Below the pieces are notes generated by a model. It was not told the origin of the DNA, ran no database searches, and worked only from the letters and a program-made list of their open reading frames with translations. 64,000 nucleotides of DNA from Gordonia sp. OPL2 (GTDB lineage: Bacteria > Actinomycetota > Actinomycetes > Mycobacteriales > Mycobacteriaceae): assembly GCF_003797825.1 (NCBI RefSeq), contig NZ_RKME01000004.1, positions 62,001 through 126,000 on the forward strand, in the 5' to 3' direction. Positions 53,614 to 63,804 of the stretch are shown piece after piece (the first letter of the stretch is position 1; each line of letters opens with the position of its first letter). The translations under genes were made by a program, and so were the position numbers.

Positions 53614-56600
53614 ATGACTGCCTTTTTCCGATCGGCGACTCCGCGTGTCTGGGCGTTGATCGCCACCGTTGCCGGACTCGTCGCGATCGTCGCCGCCGTG
53701 CTGACCCCGCTGCTGCCGGTCACCGAGCGCACCGCCTCGATCGACTGGCCCGACCGGGACGTCGCGAGCGCGACCAGCGCGTCGGTCACGGCTCCGCTGA
53801 CGACGCAGTCACCTGCGGTGATGGACGCGAGTATCGGCTGCCGCACGCTGGCCGCGACACCGGACGACACCACGACGACCGTGCTCGCGACCATGCCGAC
53901 GTCGGGCCTCAACGCGCGGGACAAGGCGCTGTTCGTGACCGCCGATGCCGACGCGGCGACCGTCACGGTCCGCGGCAAGGATCTGCTGCGGGTCCCGCGT
54001 ACCGATCTCGCGCGGTGCGAGCGACTCGTGCTGACGTCGTCGCCGGCGGGGGTCGAGGCGCGAGCCGTCGGACTCGGCGCCGTCGGCACCACCGGCCCGG
54101 AGAACCGTCCGCAGGTGTCCGGCATCTTCACCGCGCTCGATCCCGGTGCCGCGTCGCGCGCCGCGGCGGACGGACTCGCGGTCCACATCGACGTCGACAA
54201 CCGCTTCGACACCACTCCGTCGATCCTCAAGCTGATCGTGATGATCCTGGGCATCCTCGCCGCGATCATCACCTTCATCGCGATCGCCGCCCTCGACGAC
54301 GCGCATGGTTATCACCGTCGCGTGGGGCGCCGCCGACGCGCCGGGTCGTGGTGGTCGCAGGTGCGTCAGCTGTTCGCGCCGCGTCTCGCCGACCTGGCCG
54401 TGACCGCTGCGCTCGTCGTGTGGCATTTCCTCGGTGCGGGCTCGTCCGACGACGGCTACATCCTCGCGATGGGCCGCAACGCCGACGAGGCCGGCTACCT
54501 CGCGAACTACTACCGCTTCTTCGGGATCCCGGAGGCTCCGTTCGACTGGTACTACAGCTTCCTCGCCCACTGGGAGTCGGTCTCGACGGCCGGTGTCTGG
54601 ATGCGGTTGCCCGCGTTGATCGCCGGGCTCGTTTCATGGTTCATCCTCAGCCGCGTCCTGCTGCCCCGGCTCGGCGGCGCCGTCCGCCGCTCGCAGTGGG
54701 CGATGCTGACGGCCGCCGCCGTGTTCGTCGCCTTCTGGATGCCGTTGGCCAGTGGCCTGCGCAGCGAGGGGATCGTCGTCCTCGGTTCGCTGCTGACCTG
54801 GTGGGGTGTGGAGCAGGCCGTCGCGACGCGTCGGATGCTGCCGGCTGCGGGAGCCGCGCTGGCCGCGGGTCTCACCCTCGCCGTCGCACCCCACGGCCTT
54901 ATCGCCGTGGCCCTGCTGATCGCGGGCTCGCGACCGATGCTGCGCACCATCCGCCGACGACGCGCGGAGAGCGGGCTCCTGCCGTTGCTGGCACCGATCG
55001 GAGCTGCTGCGGCGCTGGTGGTGATCGTCGTCTTCCGTGACCAGACGCTGGCGACGATCGCCGAGACGATCCGCATCCGCTACACGGTCGGGCCGACTCT
55101 CGTCTGGTACCAGGAGTTGCTGCGGTTCTACTATCTGTCACTCACGACGCAGGACGGCAGCCTCGTCCGTCGCGTCCCACTGTTGCTGCTGCTGGCGGCG
55201 GTGTTCGTCACGATGGCGGTCATGTTGCGGCGCAAACACATCCGCGGTGTCGATCCGGGTCCGGTGTGGCGTCTGATCGGCGCGATCCTGCTCACCGTGC
55301 TGCTGCTGTCGTTCACCCCGACCAAATGGACGGTGCAGTTCGGCGTCTACGGCGGCGTGGCCGCCGCGATGGCCGCGGTCGCGACGGTCGCGGTCGCACA
55401 GTCGGCGCGCCGGTCGCCGCGTAACCTGTGGATGTACATCGCCGTCTTGATGTTCGCGTGCGCGGTCGCCGTCGCCGGGGAGAACGCGTGGGGGTGGGCC
55501 TACGACTTCGGCATCTCCTGGTTCGACAAGGCGCCGTCGATCGCGGGAACCCAACTGTCGTCGGTCTTCCTGGTGCTGACCGTGGTGGCGCTCGCGGTGG
55601 CGATCTGGTTCCACCTGCGTATCGACATCGAGGCCGAACGCGGGGTAGTCGGACGTGGCGCAGTCGGACGTGGCGCAGTCGGAGGTGGCGCCAAGCGAGA
55701 CGAACGCCCCGTGTCGAAGACACAGATCGCGATCGCCTCCGCGCCGATGCTGGTGATCGCCACCCTCGTCGTCGTCGGCGAACTGGCGCTGTTCGCCAAG
55801 GCGGCCGCGGCACGAACCGACACCTACACGACCTTCAGCGCGAACATGCATGCGCTGGCCGGCAACCCCTGCGGGATGGCCGACGACGTGCTCGTCGAGC
55901 AGGACCCGAACCGCGGTGCGCTGCAACCGATCGGGACCTCCGACATCTCGCGGGCGCTGCGGGGCGAGTCCACCGGGTTCACCCCCGACGGCGTGGCCGG
56001 CGACCTCATGCCGGACCCGACGTCACTGGGTGCGGGCACCATCAACACCTCCGGCGATCTGTCGCGTCCGTTCGTGGTGACCGGCGGACCGCCCGGCACC
56101 ACCGGCGGCACCGGACCCCGCACGGTCAACGGATCGACCGCGGCGCTGCCGTTCGGCCTCGACCCGAAGACCACACCGGTGCTCGGCAGCTACGGGCACG
56201 ACAACGGCACCGCCGAACTCACCTCGATGCCGTACCGGCTGCCCGACCGCGGGGCGTCGCCGCTCTTGGTGATCACCGCGGCCGGTCCGGTGTACGCCCT
56301 CGACCAGGACGGCGTCGGTCAGTTCGGGCGCTCGCTGCAGGTCGAGTTCGGACGTACCGGCGACGGAGGCGAATCGTCGGACGGAGGCGACTTCACGCAG
56401 ATCGGCAAGCCGTTCATCCCGATCGATCCGGGTCCGGAACGTCCGAATCGGCCGTGGCGCAATCTCCGCATCCCGATGTCGGCCGTGCCGCCGGGCGCCA
56501 CCGCGATGCGGATCGTCGCCGAGGACAACAACCTGAGCCCCGATCAGTGGGTCGCTTTCACCCCGCCGCGCGCACCCGAGCTGCGCACGCTGCAGGAGGT

Positions 56601-56979
56601 CGTCGGCAGTGAGACGCCTGTGCTGCTGGATCTGTCGGTGGGCAGCCAGTTCCCGTGTCAGCATCCGATGAGTTCGCGCCATGGCGTGTCCGAGGTGCCG
56701 CAGTGGCGGATCGTGCCGGACCAGACGACCACGAACTCGAAGTCGAAGACGTGGCAGGCCTCGGTCAACGGCGGCATCCTCACCACCCCGGAGGCGTTGA
56801 CGCGTGCGAGCACCGTCGGCACCTACCTGAACAACGACTGGTACCGGGATTGGGGTGGGCTGCAGCGACTGTCGCCACTGATGCCGGATGCGAGTCCGGC
56901 AGTGGTGACCTCCGGGACGACGACGAGATGGGGTTGGACACGACCCGGCGCGATCAGGGTGGTGCCGCAAGATGACTGA
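53614..56979 (+). CDS. Arabinosyltransferase EmbA-like 2
   Basis: 1121 residues, homologous to the divergent EmbA-like 1 product: VTAPLTTQSPAVMDASIGC, catalytic Asp in GSSDDGYILAMGR, PEAPFDWYYSFLAHWESVS, FTPTKWTVQFGVY, and the C-terminus WGWTRPGAIRVVPQDD. A short Gly/Val/Arg repeat lies near residue 680 between the last membrane segments and the C-terminal domain. Its stop overlaps the embB-like 2 ATG by 8 bp. The relationship to embA-like 1 looks like an old duplication, since the proteins differ across their length. Confidence 0.9.
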   Translation: MTAFFRSATPRVWALIATVAGLVAIVAAVLTPLLPVTERTASIDWPDRDVASATSASVTAPLTTQSPAVMDASIGCRTLAATPDDTTTTVLATMPTSGLNARDKALFVTADADAATVTVRGKDLLRVPRTDLARCERLVLTSSPAGVEARAVGLGAVGTTGPENRPQVSGIFTALDPGAASRAAADGLAVHIDVDNRFDTTPSILKLIVMILGILAAIITFIAIAALDDAHGYHRRVGRRRRAGSWWSQVRQLFAPRLADLAVTAALVVWHFLGAGSSDDGYILAMGRNADEAGYLANYYRFFGIPEAPFDWYYSFLAHWESVSTAGVWMRLPALIAGLVSWFILSRVLLPRLGGAVRRSQWAMLTAAAVFVAFWMPLASGLRSEGIVVLGSLLTWWGVEQAVATRRMLPAAGAALAAGLTLAVAPHGLIAVALLIAGSRPMLRTIRRRRAESGLLPLLAPIGAAAALVVIVVFRDQTLATIAETIRIRYTVGPTLVWYQELLRFYYLSLTTQDGSLVRRVPLLLLLAAVFVTMAVMLRRKHIRGVDPGPVWRLIGAILLTVLLLSFTPTKWTVQFGVYGGVAAAMAAVATVAVAQSARRSPRNLWMYIAVLMFACAVAVAGENAWGWAYDFGISWFDKAPSIAGTQLSSVFLVLTVVALAVAIWFHLRIDIEAERGVVGRGAVGRGAVGGGAKRDERPVSKTQIAIASAPMLVIATLVVVGELALFAKAAAARTDTYTTFSANMHALAGNPCGMADDVLVEQDPNRGALQPIGTSDISRALRGESTGFTPDGVAGDLMPDPTSLGAGTINTSGDLSRPFVVTGGPPGTTGGTGPRTVNGSTAALPFGLDPKTTPVLGSYGHDNGTAELTSMPYRLPDRGASPLLVITAAGPVYALDQDGVGQFGRSLQVEFGRTGDGGESSDGGDFTQIGKPFIPIDPGPERPNRPWRNLRIPMSAVPPGATAMRIVAEDNNLSPDQWVAFTPPRAPELRTLQEVVGSETPVLLDLSVGSQFPCQHPMSSRHGVSEVPQWRIVPDQTTTNSKSKTWQASVNGGILTTPEALTRASTVGTYLNNDWYRDWGGLQRLSPLMPDASPAVVTSGTTTRWGWTRPGAIRVVPQDD
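55645..55690 (+). repeat. 15-bp tandem repeat in embA-like 2
   Basis: Three near-identical 15-bp units containing AGTCGGACGTGGCG encode GVVGRGAVGRGAVGGGA. The location is the loop before the last hydrophobic segment. Confidence 0.8.
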
Positions 56980-59900
56980 ACGTACACGCATGAGTGACAG
57001 GACCATCCGGACCGCGAAGATCGTCGCGGTGGTCGCCGGGGCTCTCGGCATCCTGCTGGCTCTGGCCTCGCCGTTCCTGCCGGTCACCTACACCAAGGCC
57101 GAGCTCCAGTGGCCGCAGAACAACACGGTCGAGAACGTCGCCGCGCCGAATGTGTCGTATGTGCCGGTGTCGATGGACATCTCGGTGCCCTGCGACCTCG
57201 CGGCCGACCTGCCGGCGTCGGGTGGCGTGTTGCTGTCGACGGTGCCGGAGAACGGTGCCGAGGCGGGCACCGTCGGACTGTTCGTCCGCGCCACGGCCGA
57301 TCGCATCCTGGTGACCCAGCGAAATGCTGTGCTGCTGAGCGTTCCCCGCGCCCAGGCGCAGGGCGACGATCAGTGCCGCGTGGTGATCCACTCGGACACC
57401 AGCGGCACGCGCGGTGCGATCGAGGGCCTCGCCGATCCCGACGGCACCCAGCATGAGTTCGATCTCGCCGATCCGAATGCCCGTCCGCAGATCATCGGCG
57501 TGTACACCGATCTGCCGAAGTCGGCGTCCACCGATGGACTGTCGTACCGCTCCACGATCGACACCCGGTTCATCTCCAGCCCGACGTTCCTCAAGGGGCT
57601 CGCGCTCATCGTCGGCGTGTTGTCGACGGTCGTGTCGCTGATCGCGCTCGCCGTCCTCGACGCCCGGGACGGCAGACGACTCCGTCGACTGCTGCCCGCC
57701 CGGTGGTGGCGGGTCACCCCGCTCGATCTGGTGGTGACCGGGGTGCTGGTCGTGTGGCTGTTCGTCGGTGGCAACACCGCCGACGACGGCTATCAGGTCA
57801 CCGTGGGCCGGATCGCCCCGGGTGCGGGCTATCTGGACAACTACTATCGATATTTCGGTGCGCCACAGGACCCGTTCGGCTGGCACTACCAGTACCTCGC
57901 GCTGTGGATGCAGGTGAGCACCGCGACTCCGTGGCTTCGTCTGCTGCCGTTGCTGTTCGCACTCGTCGGCTGGTTCCTCATCAGTCGTGCGGCGCTGCCG
58001 CGACTCGGTCATGCGGTGCGGTCGTCGCAGGCGGCCCGCTGGGCCGCTGCGCTCGGGTTCCTCGCTGTGTGGCTGCCGTTCAACAACGGCCTGCGCGTCG
58101 AACCCGCACTCAGCGTCGGCATCCTGCTCACCTGGGTGCTCATCGAATGGGCCATCGCCAGTGGACGATTCCTGCCACTCGCCCTCGGCATCATCACCGC
58201 GGCGTTCACCCTGACCATCCACCCAGCGGGTGCGATAGCGGTGTTGCCGCTGCTCGCGGCGATCCGCCCGCTGCTGAAGAGACTGCGGGAGAGACGACGA
58301 CGCGACGGCCTGCTGCCGCTGCTGGTCCCGATCGTCGCCGCCGGACTCGCGGTGCTGTTCGAGATCTTCGCCGACCAACCGTTGGCCGCGATCCTCGAGG
58401 GTATCGAGGTGCAGGGCATCGTCGGGCCCACCAACAAGTGGTGGACCGAGGCGATGCGGTACTACATCCTGCTCAACCCGACGCCCGACGGTTCGATCGC
58501 GCGCCGCGTCGGCATCTTCGTGACCATCCTCGCGGTCCTCATCATCGTGCTGACGCTGCTGAGCAAGCGTCGGGTTCCCGGCATTGCCAGCGCGCCTCTG
58601 TGGCGTCTGGTCGCGGTCACCGCCGGCGCGGTCGCGGTGCTCGCGTTCGTGCCGACCAAGGCCACTCACCAGATGGGCGCCTTCGCCTGCCTCACCGGTG
58701 TACTCGCCGCTGCCGCAACCGCATTCCTTGCGCCATCGGTGATGCGGCGGCGGTGCAACCGGACGTTCATCGCGGCGGCGTGCGCCTACGCGCTGGCGGT
58801 CGCATTCGCCGGCCGGAACCAGTGGTGGTACGTCGGGAGCTACGGAATCCCGTGGGGCGACGACACCCCGAACGTCCGCGGATACGGGCTGTTCATCCCG
58901 ATCCTGATCGTCGCGGTGCTGTTGACCGCGTGGGGTGCGTGGCAGTACTACCGCGACGACCGGCTCGCCGAACGCGGTGAACTGCCGGAGACCATCGGCA
59001 ACCCGAGTCTGATCCAGCGGATGCCCACGTATTCACTGGCGATCATTTCTGCCGTGATGCTGCTGTTCACGTTTGTGTCGTTCGCGAAAGCGTTTCAGAC
59101 GCAGCGTGATTCCTGGTCGTGGACGAGTTCGAACATCGATGCGCTGCGTGGCAATCCGTGCGCGCTGGCCGACGCGGTGCTCGTCGAGGCCGACCCCAAT
59201 GAGGGCGTGTTGTCGGCGGCTGATGTTGCGGGCCAGCGGAATCCGTCGCCGGGTGCGGCGTTGGCGGGCGTCGGGAGCGCAGCGAGCGGGCCTGATTCGA
59301 CGGGCGCCGGGAGTGCAGCGAGCGGGCCGGACGCAACCGGCTCTGGCATGACCGGTTTCGATCCGAACGGGGTGTCGGCGCATCTGGAGAGTTCCGCCGA
59401 CGGTGACAGCGACTCGTCGTCGGCGACGGGTCAGGATCGCACTCAGACCGATCCGGCCGATGCGCAGGAGGAGCCGAGCGGGACCGCGAACACCGCGGAC
59501 ACCGGCGGCGGTACCACCTCCAGCCGCGGCGTGAACGGGTCGTCGGTGAAGTTGCCGTTCGGGCTCGACCAGCAGCGCGTGCCGGTGCTCGGCACCTACG
59601 GGACACCGACCGGCCGCGGCCATCTGACCTCTGACTGGTATCAGCTGCCGCCGCGCGCCGAAGATCGGCCGATCGTCACGATGGCGGTGGCCGGTGAGGT
59701 CGAGTACGTCGACGAACTCGCGGTCACGCATCCGGGGCAGAAACTGCGGCTGGAGTTCGGCCGGGTGGAGTCGGACGGTCGCGTCACCACGGTGGCGTCG
59801 ATGATGCCGCTGGGCCTGGACTCGGCGCCCGAGTGGCGGAACATGCGTTTCCCGCTGGATCAGGCGCCGCCGCGGGCAACCGTCGCTCGCATCGTCGCCG

Positions 59901-60349
59901 ACGACACCTCGGGTGACCCGTCGCAATGGCTGGCCGTCACCCCGCCGCGGGTGTCGTCGATGGTGACGCTCAATGACCTTGTCGGCAGCGAGGATCCGGT
60001 CCTGCTCGACTGGGAGGTCGCGTTCGCGTTCCCCTGTCAGCGTCCGGCCTCCGCGGTCAACGGCGTGCTCGAGACGCCGCAGTGGCGGATCACCCCGGAT
60101 GCCGAGGGTGAACGCGTCAACTCCCGGCGATGGATGGCCGGCGACTACGGCGGGCCGCTCGGCATCGTCGAGAACGAGCTCCGGCCCGTCGTGTTGCCCG
60201 CGTATCTCCGTAATGGCTGGGCGAAGGACTGGGGCAGCCTGCAACGGTTGACCCCGCTCAAGCCGCAGGTCGACGCCGAGATCACCGTGACCGACGATGT
60301 GCACGGCGGCATGTGGACGCCGGGTCCGATGCGGGCGATCAAGAACTGA
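56972..60349 (+). CDS. Arabinosyltransferase EmbB-like 2
   Basis: 1125 residues from ATG 56972, overlapping embA-like 2. Landmarks: TM1 with LASPFLPVTYTKAELQWPQNN, NVAAPNVSYVPVSMDISVPC, catalytic Asp in NTADDGYQVTVGR (residue 271), PQDPFGWHYQYL and a C-terminus GGMWTPGPMRAIKN. The motif FTPTKW(T/V)HHFG shared by most Emb proteins reads FVPTKATHQMGAF, so the Trp and second His are lost. Met306 and Glu327 equivalents are Val278 and Gln299. The linker near residues 750-870 is expanded with repeats (GSAASGPD). Function in arabinan synthesis is presumed from family and pairing with embA-like 2. Confidence 0.87.
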   Translation: MTERTRMSDRTIRTAKIVAVVAGALGILLALASPFLPVTYTKAELQWPQNNTVENVAAPNVSYVPVSMDISVPCDLAADLPASGGVLLSTVPENGAEAGTVGLFVRATADRILVTQRNAVLLSVPRAQAQGDDQCRVVIHSDTSGTRGAIEGLADPDGTQHEFDLADPNARPQIIGVYTDLPKSASTDGLSYRSTIDTRFISSPTFLKGLALIVGVLSTVVSLIALAVLDARDGRRLRRLLPARWWRVTPLDLVVTGVLVVWLFVGGNTADDGYQVTVGRIAPGAGYLDNYYRYFGAPQDPFGWHYQYLALWMQVSTATPWLRLLPLLFALVGWFLISRAALPRLGHAVRSSQAARWAAALGFLAVWLPFNNGLRVEPALSVGILLTWVLIEWAIASGRFLPLALGIITAAFTLTIHPAGAIAVLPLLAAIRPLLKRLRERRRRDGLLPLLVPIVAAGLAVLFEIFADQPLAAILEGIEVQGIVGPTNKWWTEAMRYYILLNPTPDGSIARRVGIFVTILAVLIIVLTLLSKRRVPGIASAPLWRLVAVTAGAVAVLAFVPTKATHQMGAFACLTGVLAAAATAFLAPSVMRRRCNRTFIAAACAYALAVAFAGRNQWWYVGSYGIPWGDDTPNVRGYGLFIPILIVAVLLTAWGAWQYYRDDRLAERGELPETIGNPSLIQRMPTYSLAIISAVMLLFTFVSFAKAFQTQRDSWSWTSSNIDALRGNPCALADAVLVEADPNEGVLSAADVAGQRNPSPGAALAGVGSAASGPDSTGAGSAASGPDATGSGMTGFDPNGVSAHLESSADGDSDSSSATGQDRTQTDPADAQEEPSGTANTADTGGGTTSSRGVNGSSVKLPFGLDQQRVPVLGTYGTPTGRGHLTSDWYQLPPRAEDRPIVTMAVAGEVEYVDELAVTHPGQKLRLEFGRVESDGRVTTVASMMPLGLDSAPEWRNMRFPLDQAPPRATVARIVADDTSGDPSQWLAVTPPRVSSMVTLNDLVGSEDPVLLDWEVAFAFPCQRPASAVNGVLETPQWRITPDAEGERVNSRRWMAGDYGGPLGIVENELRPVVLPAYLRNGWAKDWGSLQRLTPLKPQVDAEITVTDDVHGGMWTPGPMRAIKN
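59273..59328 (+). repeat. 36-bp repeat in the embB-like 2 linker
   Basis: GGGAG(C/T)GCAGCGAGCGGGCC occurs at 59273-59292 and 59309-59328, in frame, encoding two copies of GSAASGPDxTG. The GCGCAGCGAGCG core resembles the arms of REP elements seen in such genomes. Confidence 0.7.
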
Positions 60350-60356
60350 GCCCCGC

Positions 60357-60401
60357 TTTCGTAGTACGAACACGTGATCGGCGCGTGTTCGTACTACGAA
60401 A
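60357..60401. terminator. Perfect 18-bp hairpin between embB-like 2 and embC
   Basis: Arms at 60357-60374 and 60384-60401 are exact complements with a 9-nt loop. The two genes converge on it, 7 and 11 nt from their stops, so it can terminate both. The arms begin with TTTC and end with GAAA. Confidence 0.8.
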
Positions 60402-60412
60402 TCGCGTACTGG

Positions 60413-63400
60413 TCAGTGTCGGATCGGCGCCGGACTCCACAACCCGCTGCGGGTGGCGGTGCCGGTGTCGATGTCGGCGAGGGTGGTCACGTCCCCGTAC
60501 GGGGTGTAGCGCTCGAGGGAACCCCAGTCGCGGCCGATGTCGCCCTGCATGTAGGTGGCCATCGAATCCGCTTGCTGCGACACCTCGATCCAGCCGAGCG
60601 GTCCGCCGCCGAACGAGTCCTGCCATGCCGACACGGCGGCAGCCAGGTCGGCGCCGGGCTTGATACGCCACTTGGGGATCTCGGCGACACCGTTGCGATG
60701 CGTGAACGGGCGCTGGCACGGGAACACCAGTCCCGATGTCCAGTCGACGTGCACCGGGTCCTCGCGGCCGACGACCTGCTGCAGGGTCTTCATCTCCGGC
60801 AGGCGGGGCGGGGTGACGACGATGAACCGGTCCGTCGACAGGTTGTCGTCGTCGGCGACGATCCGCACCGCGGTGGCGTCTTCCGGGATGGTGTCGGTGG
60901 TGACCCGCACGTTGCGCCACGACGGCCGTGGTCCGGGATCGACGAGTTCGGTGTCGCCCGCGGCCTTCAGCGAAGCGTCGCGAGTGCCGGGACCGACCGG
61001 ATCGGTTGTGTACTCCAGCAACAGGTTCGGGTTGTCGTAGAGTCCCGCGACCGAGAAGGTCAGCAGCGGCCGGTCGCGGAAGTCCGCGGGTAGCGCGTAC
61101 CACGCCGACGTGAGCCGAGCCGGAACCTGATCCGTTGTTGAGTAGCTCCCCATCACCGGGGTGGTCGCCGGGTCGAGGAAGAACGGGAGTTTCGCGAAGC
61201 TGCCGTTGGCGCCGGCCCGCGATTCCACCCCGCCGCCGGTGCCGCCGGTGTTGGCGGTCAACACATCCGGAGAGGCCGACGCCGATCCGGCCAGTACGCC
61301 CAGCGACCCCTCGGACGCGGTGGTCTCGAGATCGACCGGTACTCCGTTCGCGGTGAATCCTGTTGTCGCGGGGCGGGTGCCGTCGGGCGGTGCGGTGGCC
61401 GGGCCCGCGAGCGGGTCCGCGATGGAGCCGTCGACGGGTTGCAGGAGATAGCGGCTCGGGTCGGTCTCGACCCACACCTTGTCGGCCATTCCGCATTCCT
61501 CGCCGCGCAGCGCCTCGAGGTTCGAACGGGGCACCGAGTACGACGAACTCTGCTGGATTCCGGCGAACACCGCGGTGATCAACACGAAGATCACCACTCC
61601 GCCGGAGATGAACGCCAGCGGAGCCGACGCCACCACCGACCACGCACGCCGGTACCAGGTTCGCGGACGGTGATGTGCCGGGTCCGCGGGGTCGGTGCCC
61701 GCGAACGGTTCCCGGAAGTGGAACCAGAGAGCAGCGAGCAACAGTGCCAGCGACCCGTACAGCAGGATGTCGGCGAGTTTGAGACCGAAGGTGACCTGCT
61801 GGATGCCCCACGGCATACCCCAGGACGAGGAGTAGTAGTACGAGTTGGGCGCGGTGAACGCCAGTCCCGCGATGAACAACACGAGCGCCGCGAAGAGTGT
61901 TCTGTTGCGGCGGGAGTGCATAGTGTCGTTGCTCGCGGCGATCACCGCGATGGCGGCGAGTGCTGCGGCGAGTCCGGCGAACACACCGAAGTGGTGAGTC
62001 CACTTGGTCGGGGTGAACATCAGGAACACCAACGACGCGAACGTGATCCCGACAATGCGCCGCGACGGTCCCAGCGCTGTACCGGGGATACGGCTTCGTC
62101 GGATCAACATCGCCGCCGACACCACGAGACCCAGAATCATCGCGAGCACTGCGAACCGCCGGGCGATCGAGCCATCGGCCGAGAACGCGAACAACGACGA
62201 ATAGCGGTTGATCTCGTTGTACCAGTGCGCAGAGGGCCCGAGCGCCGACTTCATCTGGGACGCCTCGACGAATGAGCGCAATGTCAGGTTCGAGAAGACC
62301 ACGAAGATCACGAAGGTCCCGGCGGCCAGGATCGGGGCCAGCAGCGCGACGTAGGCCCAGCGGTCGTTGCCGATCACCCTGGCGCGCTTGATCAGTGCCA
62401 GCATCATCGGTCGAGCGCCGGCGATCAGCGCGGCGACCGCGAGCAGACCGGTTGGACCGGCGGCGAGGCTGAACGCACCGATCAGACAGGCCACGGCGGC
62501 GGGGAGCAGTCGGCCGGTCGCGATCGCCCGTTCCACCGAGCACCAGGTCAGCAGGGCGCCCAGGCAGATGATCGGCTCGGGGCGCAGCCCGTTGTTGAAC
62601 GGGAACCATGAGATGAGGAAGACGAACGCGGCCGTCCAGCCGACTGCCGGCCGGGTGATCGCCGCCCGGCCGAGGCGCGGGAGCACCTCGTGGCTGATGA
62701 TCAGCCAGACGCCGATACCGCACAGCAGTGCCGGTATCCGCATCCACGGGCTCGCCACGCTGACGTGACTGAGCAGCCCGAAGACCTGGTAGTACCAGCC
62801 GAACGGCGCTTCGGGCGCGCCGTACCAGCGGAAGTAGTTGGCCGTGTACTGCGCGTCCTGGGCGACCCGCGACATCGTCAGCAGATAGCCGTCGTCGGAC
62901 GTGTTGGGTCCGATGAAGTGCCACAGGATCAGCGACCCGATGACCACGTAGTCGCGGGCGTTGAGCCGCCACCATCGCGCGGGAAGGAAACGACGATGCT
63001 TTCGACCGTCGGTCGAGTCGAGCGCGGCGAGCGCAGCCAACGACAAGAGGGTGGCGATGATGCCGACGATCAGCACCAGCCACTTCAGGATCGTCGGGGC
63101 GGTCGAGTAGCGGGAGTCGATCGTGACGTGCGCGCGCAGCCCCGGTATGCCTGCGGCCTGGCCGTCGAGGTCGGTGAACAGTCCAGTGACCTGCGGACGC
63201 TGATCCTCGCTGTAGGTGGTCGACTCGCGTCCGGCGGTGGTGCCGTCCAGCGGCTCGCCGTCGTCGTTGCGCATTCCGACGAACTCGGCCGAGACGGCCT
63301 CGGAATCGGCGTGCACTGAGATCTCGCGGCAGTCCTGTGACCGGATCTGTGCAAGCGTCGCCGAGACCAGCGGCATGTTGCGGATGACGACCTCGACGGT

Positions 63401-63736
63401 CTGTCGGTCGGCCGGATCGCCGGGCTGCCCGGTCTTGCGGATGAACAGGCCGCGTTCGGGGGATTTCTCTGCCTGCTTCGGGGTCGTCGACAGCAGGACC
63501 GACTCACCGTCACCGAGCTGCTCGATGGCGGAGCACGGCACGTGGGCGTCGAAGTCGATCGGGACGTAGCTGATCAGCGGCGCCTCGACGGACCCGACGG
63601 TGCCGTCCTGCGGCCACGAGATCTGGGCGGTCGTCTGGTGGACGGGCATCAGCGGAGTCGCCAACGCCATCAGGAAACCGAGCAGGCCGGTGATGATGGC
63701 GACGATCTTGGCTCGTCGGACCGTCTGCACTGGCAC
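60413..63736 (-). CDS. embC: Arabinosyltransferase EmbC-like
   Basis: In mycobacteria EmbC makes the arabinan of lipoarabinomannan. The protein is 1107 residues from the GTG at 63736; a TTG at 63790 would add 18 residues. EmbC-like landmarks: [34 protein letters not shown]-type LFIRKTG, catalytic Asp in [66 protein letters not shown] and [12 protein letters not shown]. The match to M. tuberculosis EmbC around PSRRIIGIT is close. GTG 63736 is favoured because a TACCAT -10 box ends 8 nt upstream. There is no aftA upstream; the divergent neighbour is aroQ. Confidence 0.9.
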   Translation of the reverse strand: MPVQTVRRAKIVAIITGLLGFLMALATPLMPVHQTTAQISWPQDGTVGSVEAPLISYVPIDFDAHVPCSAIEQLGDGESVLLSTTPKQAEKSPERGLFIRKTGQPGDPADRQTVEVVIRNMPLVSATLAQIRSQDCREISVHADSEAVSAEFVGMRNDDGEPLDGTTAGRESTTYSEDQRPQVTGLFTDLDGQAAGIPGLRAHVTIDSRYSTAPTILKWLVLIVGIIATLLSLAALAALDSTDGRKHRRFLPARWWRLNARDYVVIGSLILWHFIGPNTSDDGYLLTMSRVAQDAQYTANYFRWYGAPEAPFGWYYQVFGLLSHVSVASPWMRIPALLCGIGVWLIISHEVLPRLGRAAITRPAVGWTAAFVFLISWFPFNNGLRPEPIICLGALLTWCSVERAIATGRLLPAAVACLIGAFSLAAGPTGLLAVAALIAGARPMMLALIKRARVIGNDRWAYVALLAPILAAGTFVIFVVFSNLTLRSFVEASQMKSALGPSAHWYNEINRYSSLFAFSADGSIARRFAVLAMILGLVVSAAMLIRRSRIPGTALGPSRRIVGITFASLVFLMFTPTKWTHHFGVFAGLAAALAAIAVIAASNDTMHSRRNRTLFAALVLFIAGLAFTAPNSYYYSSSWGMPWGIQQVTFGLKLADILLYGSLALLLAALWFHFREPFAGTDPADPAHHRPRTWYRRAWSVVASAPLAFISGGVVIFVLITAVFAGIQQSSSYSVPRSNLEALRGEECGMADKVWVETDPSRYLLQPVDGSIADPLAGPATAPPDGTRPATTGFTANGVPVDLETTASEGSLGVLAGSASASPDVLTANTGGTGGGVESRAGANGSFAKLPFFLDPATTPVMGSYSTTDQVPARLTSAWYALPADFRDRPLLTFSVAGLYDNPNLLLEYTTDPVGPGTRDASLKAAGDTELVDPGPRPSWRNVRVTTDTIPEDATAVRIVADDDNLSTDRFIVVTPPRLPEMKTLQQVVGREDPVHVDWTSGLVFPCQRPFTHRNGVAEIPKWRIKPGADLAAAVSAWQDSFGGGPLGWIEVSQQADSMATYMQGDIGRDWGSLERYTPYGDVTTLADIDTGTATRSGLWSPAPIRH

Positions 63737-63744
63737 AAAGAGAG

Positions 63745-63797
63745 ATGGTAACCGTTGGCCCTGGGCGCCCTGTCCGGCCGAACGGCTCAACTATGGT
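63745..63797. promoter_or_regulatory. Divergent -10 boxes for embC and aroQ
   Basis: On the minus strand TACCAT (63750-63745) ends 8 nt before the embC GTG at 63736. On the plus strand TATGGT (63792-63797) ends 7 nt before the aroQ ATG, with a possible CTGTCC -35 at 63770-63775. Both suggest leaderless transcripts. If embC starts at TTG 63790, its start would overlap the aroQ -10. Confidence 0.5.
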
Positions 63798-63804
63798 TGG
63801 TGCC

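Noticed and set aside
53809-58669. Long minus-strand frames opposite embA-like 2 and embB-like 2
   Set aside because: They are antisense shadows of strongly conserved emb genes and show no start signals or motifs.
60339-63083. 914-codon minus-strand frame overlapping embC
   Set aside because: Same strand as embC but another frame; it is Arg-rich and has none of the Emb motifs.
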